From NCBI GenBank assembly GCA_947254465.1, contig CAMYEU010000047.1, forward strand, positions 1 through 9,912: a stretch of DNA of 9,912 nucleotides, in the 5' to 3' direction. Below the pieces are notes generated by a model. That model saw only the letters and a list, made by a program, of their open reading frames with translations, searched no databases and was not told the origin of the DNA. The stretch comes from an uncultured Gemella sp. Lineage in GTDB: Bacteria; Bacillota; Bacilli; Staphylococcales; Gemellaceae. Positions within the stretch are counted from its first letter, which is position 1, and every line of letters begins with the position of its first letter. Positions 1-6,118 of the stretch are shown here, one piece after another. Both the position numbers and the translations under genes were made by a program.

Positions 1-42
1 CCTGAGATGTCTCGTGGGCTCGGAGATGTGTATAAGAGACAG
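1..42. other. Illumina Nextera adapter and index contamination
   Basis: Positions 9-23 read GTCTCGTGGGCTCGG and 24-42 read AGATGTGTATAAGAGACAG, the Nextera read-2 adapter ending in the Tn5 mosaic end. Bases 1-8 (CCTGAGAT) match, from memory, the Nextera XT index N715. This is library sequence, not genome, so the real contig begins at about 43. Read in the frame of the downstream gene tail it gives the well-known artefact peptide GLGDVYKRQ. Confidence 0.97.
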
Positions 43-159
43 GGGACAGACAGTGATATGGATGAGTTGCCAAATGGAGATAAGATGACAAAACAATGTT
101 TTTGGTTAAATAAAACGTATGTTTTAAAGAATATTCAGGACATAATTGAAGGAGAATAA
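43..159 (+). CDS. C-terminal fragment of an upstream gene, function unknown
   Basis: An open frame runs from the adapter junction to TAA at 157-159. It encodes about 38 residues that look like real protein (charged, with an aromatic patch CFWLNKTYV) and ends ...DIIEGE. The stop lies one base before the ATG of the cytosine methyltransferase, whose Shine-Dalgarno (149-154) sits inside the last codons of this frame. That tight spacing is typical of an operon and of translational coupling. In type II restriction-modification loci the gene next to the methyltransferase is often the endonuclease or a control protein, so this may be the tail of one; that is inference, and nothing in the fragment identifies it. 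The frame stays open through the adapter and even meets an artificial ATG at 7-9, so an automatic call of a short complete gene at 7-159 would be wrong. Confidence 0.55.
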   Translation, partial: GTDSDMDELPNGDKMTKQCFWLNKTYVLKNIQDIIEGE

Positions 160-160
160 C

Positions 161-1408
161 ATGAATTTAGATGTTGTAGAATTATTCGCTGGAGTTGGTG
201 GATTCAGAGTTGGATTGAATCAAATAAGCGAATTTGATAAAAAAAGTGGAAAAGCTATAGAAAAAGGTGGATGGAATTTTGTTTGGGCGAATCAGTTTGA
301 ACCTTCAACAAAAGCGCAACATGCTTTTGAATGCTACACAACAAGATTTGGAGAGGACGATTGTTCTAATGAAGATATTAATTTAGTTGATAAGAAAAAA
401 ATTCCAAATCATACTTTATTAGTTGGAGGATTTCCTTGCCAAGACTACTCAGTTGCACGTTCATTAAGTGGAGAAAAGGGAATAGCTGGAAAAAAAGGTG
501 TACTTTTTTGGGATATTAGAGATATATTAGTAGAAAAAAATACTCCATTTGTACTTCTTGAAAATGTCGATAGATTATTAAAATCTCCAGCATCTCAAAG
601 AGGACGTGACTTTGCAATTATGTTAAAGACGTTTGATGAATTAGGGTATTATGTACAATGGAGAGTAATAAATGCTGGTGATTATGGAATGCCACAGAAA
701 CGTAGAAGAGTATTTATTTTTGCTTCTAAAAAAAATACAAAGTATTCTAAAAGTATAAAAAATGAACAAAATCTTGAAAACAGTATTTTTGAGAAAGTTT
801 TCCCAACGGAAAGTGAATTAGATATTATATTTAATACAGATATTAATACTTATTCTGATGCATTAGATGTAACAGAAAACTATAAAGATGGAAAGTTTTT
901 AGATACTGGAGTGATGATAGATGGAAAGATTATTCATAGAGATGTAACTCCAAGAAAATCTGAAATTTATTCGCTAGAGAAGTTATTAAAAAATGCAGAA
1001 AAATATAATGATGAAGACTTAAGTAAATACTTTGCAGAAGAAGATAAATTAGATAAATGGAAATATCTAAAAGGATCAAAAAGAATAGAGCGTGAATCAA
1101 AAACTGGGCATAAATATATTTATAGTGAAGGAGCAATGAGTTTTCCTGAAAATATTAAAGAACCTGCTAGAACAATGTTGACAAGTGAGGGAACTATCAA
1201 TCGTTCGTCTCACATAGTATTTGATGAAACTAATAAAAAATATCGAATTTTGACAGAAGTAGAGTGTGAAATGATACAAATGTTCCCACCTAATTGGACT
1301 AATACTATGCCTATGCGTCGAAGATATTTTATGATGGGAAATGCGTTAGTAACTGGAATAATTTCAAAATTAGAACCAGTATTAAAAAATATTATTGAAA
1401 ATGAATAA
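161..1408 (+). CDS. DNA (cytosine-5-)-methyltransferase, type II R-M style
   Basis: This enzyme transfers a methyl group from SAM to C5 of cytosine in a short DNA target. The 415-residue protein has the standard motif order: motif I (LFAGVGGF, residues 8-15) for SAM; motif IV with the catalytic cysteine (GGFPCQDYS, Cys93); motif VI (LLENV, 132-136); motif VIII (QKRRRVF, 179-185); a target-recognition region at roughly 190-325; motif IX (EPARTMLTSEGT); and motif X (GNAL, 393-396). Nothing essential is missing, so it should be active. I start it at ATG 161, which has AAGGAG at 149-154, six bases upstream. A TTG at 146 in the same frame would add five residues, but it overlaps that Shine-Dalgarno. 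Target specificity cannot be read from the sequence. No endonuclease follows it; a partner, if any, would lie upstream, where the contig is cut. It could also be an orphan methyltransferase. Confidence 0.95.
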   Translation: MNLDVVELFAGVGGFRVGLNQISEFDKKSGKAIEKGGWNFVWANQFEPSTKAQHAFECYTTRFGEDDCSNEDINLVDKKKIPNHTLLVGGFPCQDYSVARSLSGEKGIAGKKGVLFWDIRDILVEKNTPFVLLENVDRLLKSPASQRGRDFAIMLKTFDELGYYVQWRVINAGDYGMPQKRRRVFIFASKKNTKYSKSIKNEQNLENSIFEKVFPTESELDIIFNTDINTYSDALDVTENYKDGKFLDTGVMIDGKIIHRDVTPRKSEIYSLEKLLKNAEKYNDEDLSKYFAEEDKLDKWKYLKGSKRIERESKTGHKYIYSEGAMSFPENIKEPARTMLTSEGTINRSSHIVFDETNKKYRILTEVECEMIQMFPPNWTNTMPMRRRYFMMGNALVTGIISKLEPVLKNIIENE

Positions 1409-1417
1409 GGAGGAACC

Positions 1418-2320
1418 ATGTCAGATTTAGAAAAATTATTTTTTAAGATAGATAAACAAGTAGAAGAGAATAAAGGTGAAGGGTTGTATTTTGACTCTTT
1501 AGTAAATTACTTAACTTTAGAGAATGATGAAGATTATTTTGATATTGTTGACAATTTCTCTAAAGAGGATATTAAAAAAGCTTATCAGTTTTTACTATTA
1601 AAAGCTCTTAAAGAGTTAAATAATCCTAGTTATGACATTACACCGGAAGTTATAACTATGTATGTGTCTCATATTTTAGAGTGTTTATACAATAACGAGA
1701 AGATTTCTGTAGCTGATTTTGCTAGTGGAAGTGGAAACTTTTTAATTAACCTATCAGCTTTATCAAAAGGTGAATACGAGTTAACTTCTGTTGATGTTGA
1801 TAATAACTACGCAAGATTACAACAAAATATTTTCAATTTATTAGAAACTAATGTTGAAATTATTAATCAAGATGCTCTTAAACCATTAAATATTAAGAAG
1901 CAAGATGTTATTATCAGTGATGTACCTTTTGGATATTATGCAGATGAGGATAATAGCCTAAACTATAAACTCTGTAGTGCAGAAGGATACAGTTTAAATG
2001 CTTTACTATTCATCGAGCAAGTGGCTAATTATTTAAATGATAATGGTGTAGGGGTATTAGTAGTACCTAAAAAAGTTCTTGAGCTTGAAGACAATTTCAA
2101 GAAATTTTTAGAAGAAGACATTAATCTAAATGCGGTAATTACTTTACCTGATGAAATGTTCAAAAATGCTTCTCAACAAAAAGCTATTATTTTAATAACT
2201 AAAAAAAACCAAACTAAATTGCCAAATCAAGTATTCTTAGCACAAGTACCTAGCCATAAAAATAAAGAAGGTTATGCTAATTTTATTGAAGAATTTAAAA
2301 ATTGGTTATCAGAAAAATAG
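1418..2320 (+). CDS. ytxK: YtxK-family class I SAM-dependent methyltransferase
   Basis: This 300-residue protein has a helical N-terminal part (about 1-85) followed by a Rossmann methyltransferase fold. Motif I is DFASGSGNF (100-108). The acidic end of the second strand is DVDNN (127-131). The motif IV equivalent is DVPFGYY (169-175), related to the NPPY/DPPF of adenine-N6 methyltransferases. A later LFIEQVANYL segment and a VLVVPKK strand also match the YtxK group of Bacillota. YtxK members look like the methylase subunit of type I restriction systems but carry no target-recognition domain, and their substrate is not established. In streptococci and bacilli the gene usually sits by comG or ackA; here a DNA methyltransferase precedes it. 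Its Shine-Dalgarno AAGGAGG (1407-1413) overlaps the upstream TAA, only four bases before the ATG, which suggests translational coupling. No terminator is visible after it, so readthrough into rpsU is possible. Confidence 0.85.
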   Translation: MSDLEKLFFKIDKQVEENKGEGLYFDSLVNYLTLENDEDYFDIVDNFSKEDIKKAYQFLLLKALKELNNPSYDITPEVITMYVSHILECLYNNEKISVADFASGSGNFLINLSALSKGEYELTSVDVDNNYARLQQNIFNLLETNVEIINQDALKPLNIKKQDVIISDVPFGYYADEDNSLNYKLCSAEGYSLNALLFIEQVANYLNDNGVGVLVVPKKVLELEDNFKKFLEEDINLNAVITLPDEMFKNASQQKAIILITKKNQTKLPNQVFLAQVPSHKNKEGYANFIEEFKNWLSEK

Positions 2321-2385
2321 TATCATTAATGTATAAATGAAAAGGTTATTTTCGTAGAAATATGTTAATAAATTGCTATTAAAGG

Positions 2386-2414
2386 TTGACAAGAACGTAA
2401 GAATATAATACAAT
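2386..2414 (+). promoter_or_regulatory. Strong sigma-A promoter of rpsU
   Basis: TTGACA at 2386-2391, a 17-base spacer, and TACAAT at 2409-2414. Only one base departs from the consensus. Transcription should start near 2421, giving a leader of roughly 115 bases before rpsU. Confidence 0.85.
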
Positions 2415-2422
2415 ATGTAAGT

Positions 2423-2443
2423 AGATTGCTTAAAGAGCAGTCT
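2423..2443 (+). promoter_or_regulatory. Hairpin at the 5' end of the rpsU leader
   Basis: AGATTGCT (2423-2430) pairs with AGCAGTCT (2436-2443) around the loop TAAAG. The stem has 8 bp including one U-G pair. It lies at the predicted transcript start and could stabilise the mRNA or take part in ribosomal-protein autoregulation. A second, weaker pairing of AATGTTT (2453-2459) with AAACATT (2478-2484) follows. I do not recognise a known leader family. Confidence 0.5.
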
Positions 2444-2534
2444 TATTGATTGAATGTTTGTATTTATTTTATATCTTAAACATTTAATTAAGTATTAAAT
2501 TAAGATTTTGTAGTATCGGAGGGAGGGAAATCCA

Positions 2535-2708
2535 ATGTCAAAAACTGTAGTTCGTAAAAATGAATCACTAGAAGATGCACTACGTCGTTTCAAACGTGCT
2601 GTTTCTAAAAACGGAACTATCCAAGAAGTTCGTAAACGTGAGTTTTATGAAAAACCAAGCGTTCGTCGTAAGAAAAAATCTGAAGCGGCTAGAAAACGTA
2701 AATATTAA
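2535..2708 (+). CDS. rpsU: 30S ribosomal protein S21
   Basis: Translation gives 57 residues, the usual size for Bacillota S21. The N-terminus reads MSKTVVRKNESLEDALRRFK, the centre KREFYEKPSVRRKKK is the family signature, and the tail ARKRKY is very basic. S21 binds the platform of the 30S subunit near the 3' end of 16S rRNA and helps initiation. The start is preceded by a purine-rich Shine-Dalgarno region (GGAGGGAGGG, 2518-2527). Codon use is enriched in CGT and GTT, as expected of a highly expressed gene and unlike the neighbours. It is a one-gene unit with its own promoter (2386-2414) and terminator (2784-2809). In many Bacillota rpsU lies next to a GatB/YqeY gene; here it does not. Confidence 0.97.
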   Translation: MSKTVVRKNESLEDALRRFKRAVSKNGTIQEVRKREFYEKPSVRRKKKSEAARKRKY

Positions 2709-2739
2709 TAATTGGTAATTAACACGCAATTTATTAATA

Positions 2740-2769
2740 AAATCTAAAAATTTTCCCTCTTTTAGATTT
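2740..2769 (+). repeat. Hairpin in the rpsU 3' untranslated region
   Basis: AAATCTAAAA (2740-2749) and TTTTAGATTT (2760-2769) form a perfect 10-bp stem around the loop ATTTTCCCTC. It is not followed by a T run, so it is not the terminator itself. The loop bases 2752-2759 (TTTCCCTC) are the exact reverse complement of 2523-2530 in the rpsU Shine-Dalgarno region; see findings. Confidence 0.6.
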
Positions 2770-2783
2770 ATTTAGAAATAATG

Positions 2784-2809
2784 ACCTCATCGTAAGATGA
2801 GGTTTTTTT
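2784..2809 (+). terminator. Intrinsic terminator of rpsU
   Basis: ACCTCATC (2784-2791) and GATGAGGT (2796-2803) make a perfect 8-bp stem with a GTAA tetraloop, followed by a run of seven T (2803-2809). Confidence 0.95.
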
Positions 2810-2838
2810 ATATCTATTATTAATGAATAGAGTATCTC

Positions 2839-2867
2839 TTGTTAAAAAAGAGGAATTGTGTTATTCT
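2839..2867 (+). promoter_or_regulatory. Possible promoter of the small membrane protein gene
   Basis: TTGTTA at 2839-2844, a 17-base spacer, and TATTCT at 2862-2867. Each box matches consensus at four of six positions. It lies between the rpsU terminator and the ATG at 2898, so the microprotein gene would have its own transcript with a leader of about 24 bases. Confidence 0.45.
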
Positions 2868-2897
2868 AATTTTAATTATAAACATTAGGAGAATGGT

Positions 2898-3065
2898 ATG
2901 TTTGCAATAATTTGTTTAAATGTTATGTTATTAATTTCATGTTGGTATTTAATTGCGGAGAATCAAAAGAATAAATCTAAAATTAATGGTTTAGAAGATG
3001 ATTTAAATAAAGCAATTAAAAGATTATCAGCATTAGAAGAAGAGGGAGTGACTCAAAAATCGTGA
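2898..3065 (+). CDS. 55-residue single-pass membrane microprotein with coiled-coil tail
   Basis: ATG at 2898 has AGGAGA (2887-2892) five bases upstream, and the frame is open to TGA at 3063-3065. Residues 2-20 (FAIICLNVMLLISCWYLIA) form one hydrophobic segment. Residues 21-50 are charged and predicted helical with leucine/isoleucine heptad spacing (INGLEDDLNKAIKRLSALEEE), suggesting a short cytoplasmic coiled coil. The layout, short membrane anchor plus coiled coil, resembles small division- or envelope-associated proteins, but I recognise no family and give no function. The last six codons (GVTQKS) fall inside the hairpin repeat that starts at 3044, so the C-terminus seems to have been supplied by that repeat. 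A possible promoter at 2839-2867 and the good Shine-Dalgarno support a real gene. Confidence 0.65.
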   Translation: MFAIICLNVMLLISCWYLIAENQKNKSKINGLEDDLNKAIKRLSALEEEGVTQKS

Positions 3066-3100
3066 TTTCGTAGAAATCGATTTTGTCGAGTCCCCCCCCC
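3044..3100. repeat. Large imperfect hairpin ending in a nine-C run
   Basis: The arms are GACTC (3050-3054) with GAGTC (3088-3092), AAAATC (3056-3061 approx.) with GATTTT (3079-3084), and GATTTC (3064-3069) with GAAATC (3073-3078) around a GTA loop. A GT bulge and a small internal loop separate the three stems. GGG at 3044-3046 can add pairs with the C run at 3092-3100. The size, the GGGAGTG opening and the CCCC-TGCA end recall dispersed intergenic hairpins of staphylococci and relatives, so this is probably one copy of a repeated element. Copy number cannot be judged from one window. Confidence 0.7.
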
Positions 3101-3106
3101 TGCAAA

Positions 3107-3159
3107 GTTTATTAGATATCTAAAAAGCTTTTATAAAGCGAATTTAGATATCAATAAAC
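3107..3159. repeat. Second hairpin repeat, ~17-bp arms
   Basis: GTTTATTAGATATCTAAA (3107-3124) pairs with TTTAGATATCAATAAAC (3143-3159), with a single bulged A. Inside, GCTTT (3127-3131) pairs with AAAGC (3135-3139) around TAT. It contains the 12-bp palindrome TTAGATATCTAA (3112-3123). No T run follows, so it is not a standard terminator. It abuts the 3044-3100 hairpin and may be part of the same mobile or dispersed element. The rest of the gap, 3160-3240, shows nothing I can name. Confidence 0.7.
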
Positions 3160-3240
3160 CACTGCGTCTATGAGTTATCATATACACTTTGTTAAAATTT
3201 AGATCTTTTGGATCAGCCCCAAAGAAATATAGTATAAATT

Positions 3241-3280
3241 AAAATAAGATTCCATCCAAGACGGACGGAATCTTATTTTT
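3241..3280 (-). terminator. Terminator of the mevalonate operon (probably bidirectional)
   Basis: AAAATAAGATTCC (3241-3253) and GGAATCTTATTTT (3267-3279) give a 13-bp stem. It continues, after one mismatch, with TCC/GGA and the loop AAGAC. On the - strand the A/T-rich base of the stem ends in TTTT followed by AATTTAT. It overlaps the last base of the fni stop codon. On the + strand TTTTT (3276-3280) follows the stem, so it could also stop transcription from the left. Confidence 0.88.
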
Positions 3281-4229
3281 AAAATTCTATTTTTCTTATT
3301 TTTTTATCTAATTCAGAGATGTTTCTAGCATTCATTAAAATCATTAAGAATTTAATTTCTTTTTTCCATTTTTCAATTTCTTGAATTAAAGCATCTTTTC
3401 CTTCGTTTACAAGAATTTCTAAGAATATTTTAGAAACACCAACCGCTTTAGCACCTAAAGCTAGACATTTAACAACATCTAGAGGATTACGAATACCTCC
3501 ACTTGCGATTATATCAATTTTATCTTTATAAGCATAGGCTATTTCTAGGCTTTCTGCAGTAGTATAGCCAATTGCTTCTAGGTAAGTTGATTTATCAGTT
3601 CTTCGTCCATTTTCGATTCTTGCGAAGTTTGTTCCACCCATACCACTAACGTCAACAGCAGGGATATTTAAGTCGATGGCTAGTTTAATAGTAGCTTCGT
3701 TCATACCAAAACCTGTTTCCTTTAAGATTACAGGAATAGGAGATTTGGAGCTGACTTCTTTTAGGTTAGCGTACCAACTTTCAAAGTTGTGGTCTCCTTC
3801 TGGCATAACGATTTCTTGAAGAGGATTAGTATGAAGTTGAATATATTTTGCTTGTGATTTTTCAATTGCTTTTAAAACAAGTTTTGGATCTTTATCTAAT
3901 CCTAAATTTACTGAATAACCTTTTGGATAAGCTTCTTCATCCTCTTTACTCTTAAGAGCAGGAGAATATGATCCTGGGAAAAATTTAATTCCACATTTTT
4001 TACTAACTTCCATAAAGTCTTGATTAATCTTATTGCAATCTTCACCACCAGCAGTAATGGCATTGATGAAGAATGGGTATTCCCAACGGTTACCACAAAC
4101 TGATGTAGAAGTATCAACATCGTCTAATCCGAAAAGGGGGATACTGTTGTAATCAATTGCGTATGAGTCTAAGCTAGTTGCTTTTGTTTTATCAGCAAGT
4201 GCTAATCTAATATGATCTTTTTTTCTCAT
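3279..4229 (-). CDS. fni: Type 2 isopentenyl-diphosphate delta-isomerase (FMN-dependent)
   Basis: IDI-2 interconverts IPP and DMAPP in the cytoplasm using reduced FMN and Mg2+. The 316-residue protein starts with the family signature RKKDHIRLA (2-10). It has FFINAITAGG (53-62); the active-site stretch QLHTNPLQEIVMPEGDHNF (131-149), with the conserved Gln138, Glu139 and metal-binding Glu144; a KETGFGM strand; DVSGMGGTNFARIEN; and the FMN phosphate-binding SGGIRNPLDVVKCLALGA near the C-terminus. It is somewhat shorter than the usual 330-350 residues but complete. It is the last gene of the mevalonate operon, 21 bases after mvaK2, with Shine-Dalgarno AAAGGA at 4241-4236, and the terminator touches its stop codon. 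The streptococcal mevalonate operon has the same order. Confidence 0.96.
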   Translation of the reverse strand: MRKKDHIRLALADKTKATSLDSYAIDYNSIPLFGLDDVDTSTSVCGNRWEYPFFINAITAGGEDCNKINQDFMEVSKKCGIKFFPGSYSPALKSKEDEEAYPKGYSVNLGLDKDPKLVLKAIEKSQAKYIQLHTNPLQEIVMPEGDHNFESWYANLKEVSSKSPIPVILKETGFGMNEATIKLAIDLNIPAVDVSGMGGTNFARIENGRRTDKSTYLEAIGYTTAESLEIAYAYKDKIDIIASGGIRNPLDVVKCLALGAKAVGVSKIFLEILVNEGKDALIQEIEKWKKEIKFLMILMNARNISELDKKIRKIEF

Positions 4230-4250
4230 AATTAATCCTTTCGTAGTATA

Positions 4251-5240
4251 TTATAGTTTTTCTAAGTTCAGTTGTAGCTGATACTTATCGTTATTTTTCT
4301 CGAATCCTAAAACAATGTCACCACTACCTGAACCACTTTGCTTACCAGCCGAATGGCTTTCAATATAGTTTTTCATTGATTTTGTTTCCATAGGTATTTT
4401 TGAGAAACTTTCTAAGTAAAGTAGATTTTCTCTAAGTTTTCGTATTGTATTTAAAGCAGATGTAGCATCTGGTTCTTCTAAATTCTCTTTTAAAGTTTTT
4501 ACTAGTGTATTAGAAGTTTCAACAAAAACTCTAAATTCTTCTTTGTATTTGTCTTTATGTTTTCTCCACAGTTTTACGTGTTCTTTCGTATCTACAGCTT
4601 CACCCGTCCAACGTGCTAGTATACTTAAATCAGCTTTTGGATAAACTTTCTCAATACGAAGACCATCCCAATCGGTGTTTATTATTTCTTTAACAGACTT
4701 GTCTTGACGTATCATATTATTAACGAATTCAGCATTGAATTTCTCGTAATATGTAATACCGTCATTAATGCTTGCAGCGACGTCCCCCATAGATCCACTT
4801 AGATTGTGTTTGATATTGAATAGGGCAACTAATTTGAAAATAGTTAAACCGTTATAAGCTACATTTTCAAATGATAATATAGCACGAGCTATAGCTACAA
4901 GTACGGCTCCAGAAGAACCTAGACCGTATTTTTTATCATCATTGTGAAGTTCATTGAAAATAGTAAGTGAAAAAGTCTTATCACTATTTGTATATTCTGT
5001 TAAAAATAGAATAAATTGTTGAACAAGTGTAAAGTTACTATTTTCTTCTAACAGTCCAACTTTAGTTTTATTAATTGTATCGAAGATAGTGGTTTCATCA
5101 CTTTTTTCTACAAATACTGTAATTTTTTTAGGAACACTTGTTATTAGTGCAGAAGCGTAATCCTCTAAAATCGCATATTCTCCAGCGAGATAGAGTTTGC
5201 CATAGGCTACTCCATGCACAAAATGATTTTTTTCTTCCAT
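4251..5240 (-). CDS. mvaK2: Phosphomevalonate kinase (GHMP family)
   Basis: The enzyme phosphorylates mevalonate 5-phosphate to mevalonate 5-diphosphate with ATP. The 329 residues carry the three GHMP motifs: motif 1 GKLYLAGEYAIL (14-25), the phosphate loop KKYGLGSSGAVLVA (103-116), and the C-terminal glycine-rich GKQSGSGSGD (299-308). The segment SGSMGDVAAS (149-158) supplies the conserved Asp154. Length and layout match the streptococcal/staphylococcal enzyme. The start at 5240 has GAGGAAA (5257-5251) ten bases upstream. It overlaps the end of mvaD by 34 bases in another frame, which points to coupled translation. Confidence 0.96.
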   Translation of the reverse strand: MEEKNHFVHGVAYGKLYLAGEYAILEDYASALITSVPKKITVFVEKSDETTIFDTINKTKVGLLEENSNFTLVQQFILFLTEYTNSDKTFSLTIFNELHNDDKKYGLGSSGAVLVAIARAILSFENVAYNGLTIFKLVALFNIKHNLSGSMGDVAASINDGITYYEKFNAEFVNNMIRQDKSVKEIINTDWDGLRIEKVYPKADLSILARWTGEAVDTKEHVKLWRKHKDKYKEEFRVFVETSNTLVKTLKENLEEPDATSALNTIRKLRENLLYLESFSKIPMETKSMKNYIESHSAGKQSGSGSGDIVLGFEKNNDKYQLQLNLEKL

Positions 5241-6118
5241 AATTTTGAAATTTCCTCATATAATTTGTCTTGGTCTTCCCTTAAGTAGAGTACTTTCACA
5301 TTCGGGCCAGCATCCATTGTGAAGTAACATTTATAATCTTTAGAACGTAGTTCTTTTACAATATCCATCGCCATATGACTCTCTTCTGTTAAGAATGAAA
5401 AACTAGGAGTAGATGTAGAAGTAGTACCATGCATAGCTAAAGCATTACTTTCTGTAATTTCTCCAATTTTTTCGAAATCAGCATCTTTTAAAGCTTCTTT
5501 CATTAATACGAAATCACCTTTAGCTTTTTTAACCCAAGCATCAAAAGTTGTTGATGTTTGAACGCAACGTTCCATAGCGACACGACTAGAAATTTTCTTT
5601 CTATCCTCGTTAACTACAAGAACCATCATTCCAAAATCTAAAGAACATTCTAATTCTTCAACACTTCCATCTTCAAGCCATGCAGCAAGTTTATAGAAAC
5701 TTCGACAAGAAGAACCAGACCCTTCTTTAGCTATTTCAACTAATTCTTTAGTGGTTTTGTTTAATTTAAAATATTCATTACAAGCAAGGACTAAAGCCAT
5801 AGTACCACTAGAACTTGAAGAAAGCCCTGCAGCAGTGGGTACAGTATTATAACTTTTAATAGTTATGGCTTCACGATTTGTTGGTGTGAATTTAGAGATG
5901 AACTTAATCATTTTATCTACTTCTTCTTGATTTTGTTTTTCGTCATTGATATAAAATTCATCAATATTGTTATCATTTTTCTCGATTTTTGTTTTTGATA
6001 AAAGATTGTCTAATCTTAAAGAAATATTAGGATTATAAGGTAAGACAGGATCTTTAGATTTTTTCCCCCAATACTTTACTAGGGCAATATTAGCATAACC
6101 TAAACTGTAACTATCCAT
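5207..6118 (-). CDS. mvaD: Diphosphomevalonate decarboxylase
   Basis: It decarboxylates mevalonate 5-diphosphate to IPP with ATP. Diagnostic motifs in the 303-residue protein are ANIALVKYWGKK (9-20), the phosphate loop PTAAGLSSSSSG (94-105), GSGSSCRS (133-140) with the conserved Arg139, the STTFDAW segment, NALAMHGTT, and FTMDAGPNVK (266-275) containing the catalytic Asp269. After the arginine motif it reads FYKLAAW rather than the GGFVEW of eukaryotic enzymes, as I recall for streptococcal MvaD. The start at 6118 has AAAGGA (6132-6127), eight bases upstream, and lies 19 bases inside the end of mvaK1. Confidence 0.97.
   Translation of the reverse strand: MDSYSLGYANIALVKYWGKKSKDPVLPYNPNISLRLDNLLSKTKIEKNDNNIDEFYINDEKQNQEEVDKMIKFISKFTPTNREAITIKSYNTVPTAAGLSSSSSGTMALVLACNEYFKLNKTTKELVEIAKEGSGSSCRSFYKLAAWLEDGSVEELECSLDFGMMVLVVNEDRKKISSRVAMERCVQTSTTFDAWVKKAKGDFVLMKEALKDADFEKIGEITESNALAMHGTTSTSTPSFSFLTEESHMAMDIVKELRSKDYKCYFTMDAGPNVKVLYLREDQDKLYEEISKLWKKKIILCME

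Noticed and set aside
146..160. TTG start five codons upstream for the cytosine methyltransferase
   Set aside because: The TTG sits directly against the AAGGAG (149-154) that serves ATG 161, and has no ribosome binding site of its own.
930..1419. Three overlapping - strand frames of 60-69 codons opposite the methyltransferase
   Set aside because: They lie fully antisense to a gene with all family motifs, give low-complexity hydrophobic translations, and lack ribosome binding sites.
2893..2910. ATG at 2893 as start for the microprotein
   Set aside because: It is in a different frame and reaches a stop after five codons; ATG 2898 opens the long frame with correct Shine-Dalgarno spacing.
3092..3100. 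Nine-C run as a phase-variation tract
   Set aside because: It lies outside any coding frame and between no promoter boxes that I can see. Length variation there would matter only to the hairpin. A homopolymer sequencing error is also possible.
3908..4120. 70-codon - strand frame inside fni
   Set aside because: It is a shifted-frame shadow of a well-conserved enzyme and shows no domain.
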